NCBI GenBank assembly: GCA_015057005.1
Contig: SVFF01000008.1
Span: 1 to 64,000 of the forward strand
Length of the DNA stretch: 64,000 bases
Source: Lachnospiraceae bacterium
Lineage (GTDB): Bacteria > Bacillota > Clostridia > Lachnospirales > Lachnospiraceae
Direction: 5' to 3'
The first letter of the stretch is position 1; each line of letters opens with the position of its first letter. The notes below the pieces were generated by a model. It made no database searches and was not told where the DNA came from. It worked only from the letters and a program-made list of their open reading frames with translations. Of this stretch, positions 32,911-41,589 are shown in pieces. A program made the translations under genes and the position numbers.

Positions 32911-34569
32911 ATGAGTAAATATTCCGTAGGTATTGATTTTGGTACATTGTCAGGACGTGCAGTGTTGGTGGATATTGCTACAGGACAGGAGATTGCGACT
33001 TCTGTCAAAGAGTATCCTCACGGTGTCATGGCAGATACCTTTGTAAATGGAGAAGCCTTGCCGGCAGATTTTGCCCTGCAGCATCCAAAAGATTACCTGG
33101 ATGTGTTGTATTACGTGACAAGGGACTGCGTGAAGCGATCCGCTGTAAATCCGGCGGATATTGTGGGCGTAGGTGTGGATTTTACAGCCTGTACCATATT
33201 ACCTGTGACGAAAGAGGGTACTCCAATGTGCTTTTTGGAGGAATACAGGGACAATCCCCACGCCTATGTAAAGTTGTGGAAACATCACGCGGCCCAGAAG
33301 GAGGCTGATCGTGTCAACGATCTGGCTCGGGAGATGGGGGCAGATTGGTTAAAGCATTACGGCGGCGCAATTTCCAGCGAGTGGATGTTCCCCAAGGTGC
33401 TGGAAATCCTGGGTACGGACGAGGAACTGTATCAGCGGACGGACCGCTTTATTGAGGCCGGAGACTGGATCGTGTGGCAGCTGACAGGACAGGAGAGTCA
33501 CAGCATCTGTACCACCGGATTTAAGGCGGCCTGGAACCGGGAGACAGGATACCCTGACAAGGAATATCTGGGCAGACTGGATAAACGCTTGGAAAATATT
33601 GTGGGAGAAAAGTTGAGCACAGACATAAAGAAGATGTCTGAGATTGCAGGATATATTACAGAAGAAGCGGCAGCACTTACGGGACTTATGGCAGGAACAC
33701 CGGTGATGCCGGCCTTTGTGGATGCGCACGCCGCGCTGCCGACTCTGGGGATTACCTCACCCGGAAAGCTTTTGCTGATCATGGGCACTTCCACCTGCCA
33801 TATTTTGCTGGGGGAAAAGGAGATTTATGTGCCAGGCATCTCCGGCTATGTGAAGGATGGCATTGTAGACGGTTTTTATGCTTACGAGGCCGGACAGGCC
33901 TGTGTGGGCGACAGCTTTGACTGGTTTGTGAAAAAGGGTGTGCCCCAGAGTTATTTTGAGGAAGCCAAGGAGCAGAGGGTAAGCATTTATCAGCTTTTGG
34001 ACAGTAAGGCTGAAAAGCTGGGGCCCGGGGCCAACGGTCTGTTGGCTCTTGATTGGTGGAACGGTAATCGGACACCTTATGGCAACAGCAGTCTTACCGG
34101 GGCAATTGTAGGATTATCAATCAGTACCAGACCGGAGGAAATCTACAGGGCGCTGATCGAGGCCACTGCGTATGGTACCAGAAATATTATTGAAATTTAC
34201 GAGGAAAACGGGATTCCGATTGATACTCTCTATGCTGCAGGCGGCATTCCTGAGAAAAACAGTATGCTTATGCAGATATATGCGGATGTGACGGGGAGGG
34301 AGATTTTCCTGGCTGGTACCGGACAGGCCTGCGCTTACGGCAGTGCCGTGCTTGGTGCATCAGGAGAGCGTGGATACGGTAATCTTGCTAAGGCTGCAGA
34401 ATCCATGAAAAAGGTGAAGGAGAAGTCCTATCAGCCTATATCAGAGAATACGCGTCTTTATGACAAACTTTATGGTGAGTATAAGAAGCTGGCAGTGTAT
34501 TTTGCAGAGGGTGACAGTACTTTGCAGAAAACATTGAGGACTTTAAAGGGACAAAATAAAAATATTTAA
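32911..34569 (+). CDS. araB: L-ribulokinase
   Basis: 552 residues of the FGGY carbohydrate kinase family with the ribulokinase-type opening YSVGIDFGTLSGRAVLVD. It phosphorylates L-ribulose to L-ribulose 5-phosphate in the L-arabinose pathway. Further matches are GVGVDFTACTILPV, the SSEWMFPK segment and the C-terminal ATP-binding AGTGQACAYGSAVLG loop. Length is normal. The start has AGAAAGGAG upstream. araA and araD, which act just before and after this step, are not in the window. The GH127 enzyme and AraC regulator next door fit the same pathway. Confidence 0.93.
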   Translation: MSKYSVGIDFGTLSGRAVLVDIATGQEIATSVKEYPHGVMADTFVNGEALPADFALQHPKDYLDVLYYVTRDCVKRSAVNPADIVGVGVDFTACTILPVTKEGTPMCFLEEYRDNPHAYVKLWKHHAAQKEADRVNDLAREMGADWLKHYGGAISSEWMFPKVLEILGTDEELYQRTDRFIEAGDWIVWQLTGQESHSICTTGFKAAWNRETGYPDKEYLGRLDKRLENIVGEKLSTDIKKMSEIAGYITEEAAALTGLMAGTPVMPAFVDAHAALPTLGITSPGKLLLIMGTSTCHILLGEKEIYVPGISGYVKDGIVDGFYAYEAGQACVGDSFDWFVKKGVPQSYFEEAKEQRVSIYQLLDSKAEKLGPGANGLLALDWWNGNRTPYGNSSLTGAIVGLSISTRPEEIYRALIEATAYGTRNIIEIYEENGIPIDTLYAAGGIPEKNSMLMQIYADVTGREIFLAGTGQACAYGSAVLGASGERGYGNLAKAAESMKKVKEKSYQPISENTRLYDKLYGEYKKLAVYFAEGDSTLQKTLRTLKGQNKNI

Positions 34570-34599
34570 AAAAGTGTGACAATACATGACTTTAAAGCA

Positions 34600-34628
34600 T
34601 TGAAAAATAAAAGAGAAAGTTGTATAAT
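34600..34628 (+). promoter_or_regulatory. promoter of the TRAP transporter operon
   Basis: TTGAAA (34600-34605), 17 bases, TATAAT (34623-34628), 32 bases before the start codon. Confidence 0.8.
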
Positions 34629-34660
34629 TTGGGAAACTTTTTTTCTGGAGGAGAATAATT

Positions 34661-35620
34661 ATGAAAAAGTTAGTATCTATTTTAGTTGTATTGGCAATGA
34701 CATTTGCATTGGTTGCCTGCGGCAGCAGCGCTTCCACCAAGCTGACCATGGGAACCGGTGGTACCAGCGGTACCTATTATGGTTACGGCGGTGTGCTGGG
34801 ACAGTACATCAAGAACAAAGCCGGTATTGATGTAACTGTTGTTTCTACCGATGGTTCCAAGGCAAACATTCAGGGTATTGATGCCGGTGACTATCAGCTG
34901 GGTACTGTTCAGTCCGATGTTATGGCTTACGCTTGGGAAGGAACCCGTTCCTTCGCTGAGGATGGCGCTGTTGATACCTTCCGTGTAGTTGCAGGTCTGT
35001 ATGCTGAGGCTGTACAGCTGATCACCATGGATCCTGAAATCAAGACTGTAGCAGATCTGGCTGGTAAGTCCGTATCCATCGGCGCTCCCGGTTCCGGTGT
35101 TTACTTTAACGCTATCGACGTTCTGACCGCTGCAGGTCTGACCGAGGATGACATCCAGGCGCAGTATCAGTCTTTCGCTGATTCCACTGATGCACTGAAG
35201 GACGGCAAGATCGACGCAGCATTCATCGTTGCAGGTGCTCCCACTCCCGCAATTACCGAGCTGTGCACTACCAATGATGCATACCTGGTTCCCATTGATG
35301 GTGAAATTGCAGAGACTCTGATGGCTTCTTGTCCTTTCTATACCACCTACAATATCCCTGCAGGTACATACGAGGGTCAGACTGAAGATGTTACTACCGT
35401 TACCGTTAAGGCTACTCTGATCGTTGATGAAAAGGTTTCTGAGGAAGATGTTTACAAGCTGACTGCTGCAATCTTTGATAATATTGATGCAATCACTGCT
35501 GAAAATGCAAAGGGTGCAGAGCTGAGCATTGAGAATGCTACCAGTGGTATGACTGCTCCTTTCCATGCAGGCGCTGCTAAGTATTTCGCTGAGAAGGGCG
35601 TGAATGTTGCTACTGAGTAA
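34661..35620 (+). CDS. TAXI family TRAP transporter solute-binding lipoprotein
   Basis: 319 residues with a signal peptide ending in the lipobox LVAC (Cys20), so it is lipid-anchored outside the membrane. The mature part is the TAXI fold: TMGTGGTSGTYYGYGG binds ligand near its start, and SIGAPGSGVYFNAIDVL follows at about 140. It delivers a solute, often glutamate or another carboxylate in characterised members, to the permease 18 bases downstream. GGAGGAG precedes the ATG. Having its own promoter directly after araB suggests separate control. Confidence 0.93.
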   Translation: MKKLVSILVVLAMTFALVACGSSASTKLTMGTGGTSGTYYGYGGVLGQYIKNKAGIDVTVVSTDGSKANIQGIDAGDYQLGTVQSDVMAYAWEGTRSFAEDGAVDTFRVVAGLYAEAVQLITMDPEIKTVADLAGKSVSIGAPGSGVYFNAIDVLTAAGLTEDDIQAQYQSFADSTDALKDGKIDAAFIVAGAPTPAITELCTTNDAYLVPIDGEIAETLMASCPFYTTYNIPAGTYEGQTEDVTTVTVKATLIVDEKVSEEDVYKLTAAIFDNIDAITAENAKGAELSIENATSGMTAPFHAGAAKYFAEKGVNVATE

Positions 35621-35638
35621 TGTTCCAGGGAGGTAATC

Positions 35639-37597
35639 ATGGCATTATTCAAGAAAAGTAAGCAACCGATGAACCAGGAACCTATGGACCTGGAAGCCGT
35701 AATGAAAAAATATGACCAGGAGTCAAATGTCAGAATCTGGGAAGGAAAGGCAAAAATTGCCGTGACTGCCGTATTGGCCAGTTTTTCCCTGTTCTGTCTC
35801 TATGTAACATTATTTGCCAGCTGGCTTGAGGAACTGCGTCTGACCACATTTGTGGCCTTTATCGTGTGCTTGGGATATATTGTATTCCCCGCCCATAAGG
35901 GAGTGCAGAAGGTAAATTATATGCCTTGGTATGATGTGGTGTTGATGATCTGCGGTACGGGAGCATTTCTGTATTATGCAGCCAATGCAATGACCATCAT
36001 CCAGCAGGGCAGCCGATTTGAGTGGTACCAGATTGTTATCGGTATCGTAGGTATTATCTCCCTGATGGAGGTATGCCGCCGAAGCGTAGGTCTCCCCATT
36101 CTGATCGTAGCACTGTGCTTTATCGTATATGCACTGATCTGGGGTCTGAGTAATCCCAGCCTGTGGGGTAAGCTGAACTACACCGTTCGTTATCTGTTCT
36201 ACGGCAAAGAGGGTATTCTGTCCACTCCGATCAACGTATGTTCTAAATTTATTGTTGTGTTTATTATTTTCGGTGCGTTCCTGGAACGTACCGGTATCGC
36301 AGATTTCTTCATTAAGATTTCCAATGCGGTGGTAGGCGGTTTCTCCGGCGGCCCTGCAAAGGTAGCGGTTGTGGCAAGTGCAATGGAGGGTATGGTGTCA
36401 GGTTCTTCCGTAGCCAATACCGTAGGATCCGGTTCCGTGACCATTCCACTGATGAAGAAGACCGGCTACAAGCCGGAATTTGCAGCAGCGGCTGAAGCTG
36501 CCGCATCTACAGGAGGACAGATCATGCCTCCTATTATGGGAGCTGCAGCATTCCTGATGGCCGATTATGTGGGTGTTCCCTACAGTAACATTGTTGTTCG
36601 CGCGATCCTGCCTGCAGTACTGTATTTTGCAGGTATCTTTATCACCGTACATTTGGAGGCAAAGAAAGAGGGCCTGAGAGGTCTGACCAAAGAAGAGCTT
36701 CCCAGGATCAAACCTCTGCTGAAAAAACTTTATCTGTTGCTTCCACTGATTCTGCTTGTGTATCTGGTGGGAACCAGTAAGCGTTCCATTCAGTACGCAG
36801 CAGCTATCGCTATCCTGGTTGCGATCGTTGTGAGTCTGTTTAATAAAGAGACTAGAATTACACCCAAGCGCTTATTCGAGGCATTGGCAGCAGGCGGACA
36901 AGGTATGATCACTGTTGCTGCAGCATGTGGTGTGGCAGGTATCATTGCAGGTACCCTTACCATGACAGGACTTGCCAATATTCTGATCAACGGTATCGTA
37001 GCACTTGCAGGAGACCGGGTGATCATTGCACTGTTCCTGACCATGCTTTGCTGTATTGTTCTGGGTATGGGTGTTCCTACCACGGCGAACTATTGCATTA
37101 TGGCAGCTACTTGTGCACCTATTCTGGTGCGTATGGGTGTGCCTCAGATTGCAGCACATTTCTTTGTATTTTACTTCGGTATCGTGGCAGACCTGACACC
37201 TCCTGTAGCATTGGCTGCTTATGCAGGTGCGGCGATTGCCCAGGCCAACCCCATGAAGACTGCTTTTACGGCCACTAAGCTGGCAATCGGTGCATTTATC
37301 GTTCCTTACGTGTTCGCGCTTAATCCGGCAATGCTCTTTGTGGATACTACAGCACCTGAGGTTGTACTGATCTGTATTACCGCACTTATCGGTATTTTTG
37401 CAGTATCAGCGGCGCTGGAAGGTTACTTCCTTCGCTATATGAAGGGGTATCAGAGAATCATGAGCCTGGTTGGCGGACTTTTACTGATTTATCCCGGTGC
37501 AGTTACAGACTCTATAGGTCTGGTGCTGGTTGCAGTTGTAGCAGTACTGCAGTACATGATCAGGAAAAATGATCGTGCCGCTATGAAGGCAGCATAA
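35639..37597 (+). CDS. TRAP transporter fused 4TM/12TM permease
   Basis: 652 residues in which the small (DctQ-like, about 40-200) and large (DctM-like, about 210-620) membrane subunits are joined, as is normal for TAXI-type TRAP systems. The large part shows GMVSGSSVANTVGSGSVTIP and AAEAAASTGGQIMPPIMGAA, the conserved hairpin region, and a matching MGVPTTANYCIMAATCAP repeat in the second half. Transport is ion-driven, not ATP-driven. The start follows AGGGAGG. The pair is complete; no third subunit is needed. Confidence 0.94.
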   Translation: MALFKKSKQPMNQEPMDLEAVMKKYDQESNVRIWEGKAKIAVTAVLASFSLFCLYVTLFASWLEELRLTTFVAFIVCLGYIVFPAHKGVQKVNYMPWYDVVLMICGTGAFLYYAANAMTIIQQGSRFEWYQIVIGIVGIISLMEVCRRSVGLPILIVALCFIVYALIWGLSNPSLWGKLNYTVRYLFYGKEGILSTPINVCSKFIVVFIIFGAFLERTGIADFFIKISNAVVGGFSGGPAKVAVVASAMEGMVSGSSVANTVGSGSVTIPLMKKTGYKPEFAAAAEAAASTGGQIMPPIMGAAAFLMADYVGVPYSNIVVRAILPAVLYFAGIFITVHLEAKKEGLRGLTKEELPRIKPLLKKLYLLLPLILLVYLVGTSKRSIQYAAAIAILVAIVVSLFNKETRITPKRLFEALAAGGQGMITVAAACGVAGIIAGTLTMTGLANILINGIVALAGDRVIIALFLTMLCCIVLGMGVPTTANYCIMAATCAPILVRMGVPQIAAHFFVFYFGIVADLTPPVALAAYAGAAIAQANPMKTAFTATKLAIGAFIVPYVFALNPAMLFVDTTAPEVVLICITALIGIFAVSAALEGYFLRYMKGYQRIMSLVGGLLLIYPGAVTDSIGLVLVAVVAVLQYMIRKNDRAAMKAA

Positions 37598-37612
37598 ACT
37601 TCATAAAATATG

Positions 37613-37649
37613 AAAAAGATGCACGTTTTTAAAGCGTGCATCTTTTTTT
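37613..37649. terminator. bidirectional terminator
   Basis: AAAAAGATGCACG pairs with CGTGCATCTTTTTTT. It separates the TRAP operon from the convergent regulator gene and its last bases touch that gene's stop codon. Confidence 0.9.
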
Positions 37650-38346
37650 AGTCTGTGATAACGCCATCCAGTTCTCTGGAGTGACAGAGGTTATGGTAGT
37701 ACTTTTTGCCTATTTTGTCTTTGGCACAAAGCAGATAGGAGCGTTTGGCGTTCTTGATCATTTTGCTGCGGACGTGATTTTCTTCGGGGGCTATGTCTGT
37801 AAGATACCCCTCGGATGAGAGGCCGCGGCAGGAAAAGAAGGCGATATCGGCATTGATGGATTCGATGGTCCGATAAGCGTCCTCGCCCACAAGCGCCATG
37901 CAGCTTGCTACCAGACTGCCGCCGGTGGAGATGGTGTTGATGTCGTATTCAGCCAGTTTTTCCAAGGTCCGGACGCCGTTGGTGATGACTGTGAGGTTTC
38001 GCTTAGACTGGAGAAAGGGAATCAGTTGATAGGCGCTGGTGGAGGCATCCAGAAAGATTACATCGTTATCATGGACCAACTCAATTGCCTTTTGGGCAAT
38101 GATGACCTTAGCATTGCTCTGCTCCAGTTCCCTGATTGCAAAGGGAATCTTGTTTTTGGAGAGAGCGGTCTCTTCAATAACTGCGCCGCCGTGGACTCTC
38201 TTGATCAGATTTTGTTTTTCAAGCTTGGCCAGATCACGCCGTATGGATGGTTCACTGACAAACAGATGGGCGGCAAGCTCCTTTACGGTGGCCTGCTTTT
38301 GTGATACCAGTAGTTCCAGAATTTCCTTATCTCGTTCTTTGCTCAT
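37648..38346 (-). CDS. DeoR/GlpR family transcriptional regulator
   Basis: 232 residues: N-terminal winged helix-turn-helix (about 5-60, ATVKELAAHLFVSEPSIRRDLAKLE) followed by the DeoR sensor domain with the sugar-phosphate signature IFLDASTSAYQLIPFL and the TGGSL loop. Such repressors respond to phosphorylated sugars or glycerol phosphate. The gene is divergent from the fused phosphodiesterase-phosphatase gene, and a perfect 16-bp palindrome lies 26 bases upstream of its start. The start is ATG after GAGGTGATCAA. Confidence 0.9.
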   Translation of the reverse strand: MSKERDKEILELLVSQKQATVKELAAHLFVSEPSIRRDLAKLEKQNLIKRVHGGAVIEETALSKNKIPFAIRELEQSNAKVIIAQKAIELVHDNDVIFLDASTSAYQLIPFLQSKRNLTVITNGVRTLEKLAEYDINTISTGGSLVASCMALVGEDAYRTIESINADIAFFSCRGLSSEGYLTDIAPEENHVRSKMIKNAKRSYLLCAKDKIGKKYYHNLCHSRELDGVITD

Positions 38347-38371
38347 TTGATCACCTCAAAATACTAAAAAT

Positions 38372-38387
38372 GCTCAATATATTGAGC
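38372..38387. promoter_or_regulatory. perfect palindrome, likely regulator operator
   Basis: GCTCAATATATTGAGC is a perfect 16-bp inverted repeat between the DeoR-type gene and its divergent neighbour, 25 bases upstream of the plus-strand -35 box. Its position suits autoregulation and control of the neighbour. Confidence 0.65.
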
Positions 38388-38412
38388 GAATTGTAAAAAA
38401 ACATGGCTCGGA

Positions 38413-38441
38413 TTGACAATATGATCATTTGAAAATATTAT
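38413..38441 (+). promoter_or_regulatory. promoter of the fused phosphodiesterase gene
   Basis: TTGACA (38413-38418), 17 bases, TATTAT (38436-38441), about 50 bases before the start. Confidence 0.75.
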
Positions 38442-38492
38442 ATTGTGTAGATACGCAGGAGTCAAGAGTTCGACATTCGATAGGAGGTCCTT

Positions 38493-40067
38493 ATGATAAA
38501 GTTTCAGGCCCATAGAGGCGTAAGTACAGAAAATCCTGAAAATACTATGCCTGCCTTCAGAGCAGCTGTCAATCAGGGATACGATGTGATTGAACTGGAT
38601 GTGGATGTGACCAAGGATGGCAAATTCCTACTGCTTCATGACAGTGAGCTAAATCGCACCGCCAGAAAGCCAGATGGAAGTGAATTGGCAGAATCTGTAA
38701 GGATTTCTGATATCACTTATGAGCAGGCGCTTGAATATGATTATGGCTGTTGGTTTGCCAAGAAGTTTAAAGGAACAAAAATTCCGCTTTTGGAAGAAGT
38801 ACTGCAGTTTGCAGCTGCAGCGGGCATAAATGTCAAGATTGATAATAAATATCAGCGTTTTTCAGCGGACCAAAAGCTGGCACTATTTGCCCTTTTAAAA
38901 TCCCATCAAGAAGTTGCCGGTCTGACTTGTAGCAGCATAGAGGAGATTGAGGTTGCAGCAGTTTGTCTGTCCCAAATGCATTTTCATTATGATGGTCCGG
39001 TGTCGGCAGAAATATTGAATGCACTGGCACAGATCCTTCCCAAGGATCGTTTGACAGTTTGGCTTCCGGTTCAAAACGCAGCGACGTCCTGGGTAAAGGT
39101 TTCCCATGCAGATGTGTCTTTGGCCGCTATGGTAAAGGAAGTTGCGGGTTTAGGCCTTCGGATTTTAATAGACTATGAGGAACTTAAGATTGCAGAGCGG
39201 TTGGGAGCTGACATTATTGAAACCAACGGACGGCTCAAGCCTGACAGGAACCAGGGACTGACTGCTGACTTACACACTCACTCTGAAAGCTCTCACGATT
39301 CCGTATGCAAGATCGAGGATATGTGTCTGGCCCAGATGGAGAAAGCCACGGACATCATGGCGGTAACAGACCACTGTGATATTTTCAGTTTCAATAAGTA
39401 TGATATTTACACACCTATCAAAGCAGCTTATGACACTGTCATGGAGCTTCGGGGAAAATATGAGGGCAAAATCCGGCTGTTGTCCGGTGTGGAGATTGGC
39501 GAAGGCGCCTGGTTCCCGGAGGAGACAAAGAAACTTATGGATTTGGTGCCTTACGATGTAATCATCGGTTCCTCCCACTGTGTAAAGCATAAAGAAATCA
39601 CGAAAGCTTATTCGGGTATTCAGTTTATAGCAGAAGATATCGATCCGGCATCTTATTTTGACGATTATCTGGATGAACTGCTTGCTATGCTGGATGTTGT
39701 GGACTTTGACATCCTGGCTCACCTCACCTGTCCCCTGCGCTACATTACAGGACGGCAGAAGATTGCATTGGATTTGAAGCCCTATGAGGAGAAAATCACG
39801 GAGATCCTGCGCAGGATCATTCAAAGCGGCATCGCCCTGGAGGTAAATACTTCCAGCTATGGATTGATGGGTGAATTTATGCCGGGTCGGGAAATCCTGC
39901 AGAAGTATTACGATATGGGAGGCTATCTGATCACTCTGGGCTCCGATGCCCATGTGACCAAGGATGCGGCCCAGTATCTGGATGAGGCAAAAGCTCTTTT
40001 AAGGGAAATTGGATTTAAGCATATTTTTTATTATGAAAACAGATGTGCCCATCAAATCACAATTTAA
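38493..40067 (+). CDS. glycerophosphodiester phosphodiesterase fused to a PHP-type phosphatase
   Basis: 524 residues with two catalytic domains. Residues 1-250 are a glycerophosphodiesterase (GDPD) barrel with AHRG, ENTM, ELDVDVTKDG and LLHDSELNRT, the usual metal and catalytic residues. Residues 258-520 are a PHP domain like histidinol-phosphatase HisK, with DLHTHSESSHDS, AVTDHCD, GVEIGE, GSSHCVK, DILAHLTCP and LGSDAH, so the metal ligands look complete. The first domain would release sn-glycerol 3-phosphate and an alcohol; the second could dephosphorylate that product or a related ester. The start has TAGGAGG upstream. Control by the divergent DeoR-type regulator is likely. Fusion is unusual; each part alone is common. 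Confidence 0.9.
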   Translation: MIKFQAHRGVSTENPENTMPAFRAAVNQGYDVIELDVDVTKDGKFLLLHDSELNRTARKPDGSELAESVRISDITYEQALEYDYGCWFAKKFKGTKIPLLEEVLQFAAAAGINVKIDNKYQRFSADQKLALFALLKSHQEVAGLTCSSIEEIEVAAVCLSQMHFHYDGPVSAEILNALAQILPKDRLTVWLPVQNAATSWVKVSHADVSLAAMVKEVAGLGLRILIDYEELKIAERLGADIIETNGRLKPDRNQGLTADLHTHSESSHDSVCKIEDMCLAQMEKATDIMAVTDHCDIFSFNKYDIYTPIKAAYDTVMELRGKYEGKIRLLSGVEIGEGAWFPEETKKLMDLVPYDVIIGSSHCVKHKEITKAYSGIQFIAEDIDPASYFDDYLDELLAMLDVVDFDILAHLTCPLRYITGRQKIALDLKPYEEKITEILRRIIQSGIALEVNTSSYGLMGEFMPGREILQKYYDMGGYLITLGSDAHVTKDAAQYLDEAKALLREIGFKHIFYYENRCAHQITI

Positions 40068-40086
40068 ATTGCCGGAAATAAAAGCG

Positions 40087-40131
40087 GGAATATATAAAAC
40101 AGGAATATATAAAACAGGAACATATAAAAGA
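40087..40131 (+). repeat. three 15-bp tandem repeats
   Basis: GGAATATATAAAACA occurs at 40087 and 40102, and a variant GGAACATATAAAAGA at 40117, in the gap before the zinc dehydrogenase. The A/T-rich units contain TATATAAAA and might act as an upstream promoter element or slippage tract. Confidence 0.85.
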
Positions 40132-40175
40132 AAAATATAAAAGTAGGAACATAGATGAAAGGAAGGAATTAAAAC

Positions 40176-41195
40176 ATGAGAGCAGCAGTATTTTACGGAA
40201 AAGGCGATCTGAGAATGGAAAATATTGAAAAGCCCGTTCCTAAGGACGGGGAGGTGCTGATCAAGGTCATGGCCTGCGGCATCTGCGGCACCGACGTACA
40301 TATTTTCCATGGAGATGAGGGCGCAGCACCTACTCCTGCGGGTACTGTACTTGGCCACGAATTCTCCGGAATCGTGGAAGCTGTAGGTGCAGGTGTGCGT
40401 GACATTAAAGTGGGTGACAGAGTCTGTGTGGATCCCAATGAGCTTTGTAACGAATGTTATTATTGTAAGAGCGGTATCGGCCACTTCTGCGAGCATATGA
40501 CCGGTTATGGTACCGGTGTACACGGTGGTTTTGCGGAGTACTGTGTGGTGCCTCAGTCCCAGGCTTATAAGTTTGCGGATAACATCACCTACGAACAGGC
40601 TGCTATGGCTGAGCCCATGGCCTGCTGTGTTCACGGTATGGACATGTGCAATATTTCCTGCGGTGATACTGTTGCGATCATCGGCGGCGGAATGATCGGC
40701 ATGATCATGCTGCAGCTTTCCAAAATTTCCGGTGCAGGGAAGCTGATCATGATCGAGCCGGTAGCAGAGAAGAGAGAGACTGCCAAGAAGTTGCGCGCTG
40801 ATCTGTGCATCGATCCTATCGGTCAGAATGTGAAAGAAGTACTGGCAGAAAACGGTATTGAGAGAATCTCCACAGTGATCGAGTGCGTAGGTAAAGTGAC
40901 CACCATGGCTCAGGCCATTGACATTGCGGGACAGAAGTCCACAGTGATGTTGTTCGGTCTGACAGCCCCCGGAGACGTGCTGCCTATCAAGCCCTTCGAG
41001 CTTTTCAAAAAGGAGATCGTGCTGAAGGCTTCCTATATTAATCCCTATACCCAGAAGCGTGCGCTGGCTCTCATTGAAGGCGGCAAGGTGGATGTAAGCT
41101 CCATTGTTTATGGATGTGAACCGTTAGAGAAGCTTCCTGAGATTTTGGCGGATGCCAGTCTCAGAGCAAAGGGCAAGATTATTATTACCCCATAA
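40176..41195 (+). CDS. zinc-dependent alcohol/polyol dehydrogenase
   Basis: 339 residues of the medium-chain dehydrogenase family, near sorbitol/arabinitol dehydrogenases. Catalytic zinc ligands lie in CGICGTDVH and GHEFSG with Glu in the AEPMACC segment. The structural zinc loop holds Cys residues in NELCNECYYCKSGIGHFCEH. The Rossmann motif is IIGGGMIGMIM (about 170). It probably oxidises a sugar alcohol with NAD(P). It follows the GDPD-PHP gene after 108 bases and has AAAGGAAGG as ribosome binding site. The exact substrate cannot be assigned. Confidence 0.92.
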   Translation: MRAAVFYGKGDLRMENIEKPVPKDGEVLIKVMACGICGTDVHIFHGDEGAAPTPAGTVLGHEFSGIVEAVGAGVRDIKVGDRVCVDPNELCNECYYCKSGIGHFCEHMTGYGTGVHGGFAEYCVVPQSQAYKFADNITYEQAAMAEPMACCVHGMDMCNISCGDTVAIIGGGMIGMIMLQLSKISGAGKLIMIEPVAEKRETAKKLRADLCIDPIGQNVKEVLAENGIERISTVIECVGKVTTMAQAIDIAGQKSTVMLFGLTAPGDVLPIKPFELFKKEIVLKASYINPYTQKRALALIEGGKVDVSSIVYGCEPLEKLPEILADASLRAKGKIIITP

Positions 41196-41202
41196 AGGGC
41201 TC

Positions 41203-41231
41203 TTGACTTTTGTTTTTTCTTGCGCTATAAT
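41203..41231 (+). promoter_or_regulatory. promoter of the pheS-pheT leader
   Basis: TTGACT (41203-41208), 17 bases, TATAAT (41226-41231), directly before the T-box RNA. Confidence 0.85.
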
Positions 41232-41237
41232 CCCATT

Positions 41238-41461
41238 GTTGGCGTTGAAGATGCCCAAGTAGTGTATCAGAGTCCTTCTGACAGAGAATCGCACCGTGGC
41301 TGGAAGTGCGTAGAAGTCTGATAGATGAATTTCAGCATTGGAGTCATACAAATGAATAGTAAAGTGCAGATATTATCTGAAATATTATATCTGAACATGG
41401 GTGGTACCGCGGGCTAGCTCGTCCCATAATGATCCTAAGGGTCGTTATGGGGCGTTTTTTA
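41238..41461 (+). promoter_or_regulatory. T-box riboswitch, phenylalanine specific
   Basis: The leader has the hallmark T-box sequence GGGTGGTACCGCGG (41399-41412), which pairs with the free acceptor end of uncharged tRNA. It is followed by a terminator with arms GTCCCATAATGATCC and GGGTCGTTATGGGGC and a T run (41421-41461). In stem I the specifier loop reads GAATTTCAGC, with TTC (Phe) at 41331-41333 in the expected position. Uncharged tRNA-Phe should favour the antiterminator and expression of pheS and pheT. Confidence 0.93.
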
Positions 41462-41589
41462 TTTTGCTAAAACTTGTCACATACGACCTCACCGGCGTAG
41501 AGAAGAAGGTTGCCCATCAGGCACCGCTTACGCGCAGAGGACGGAAACGGACTCTATATTTCAATAATTATCAGAAAGAAGGAAGAAAG

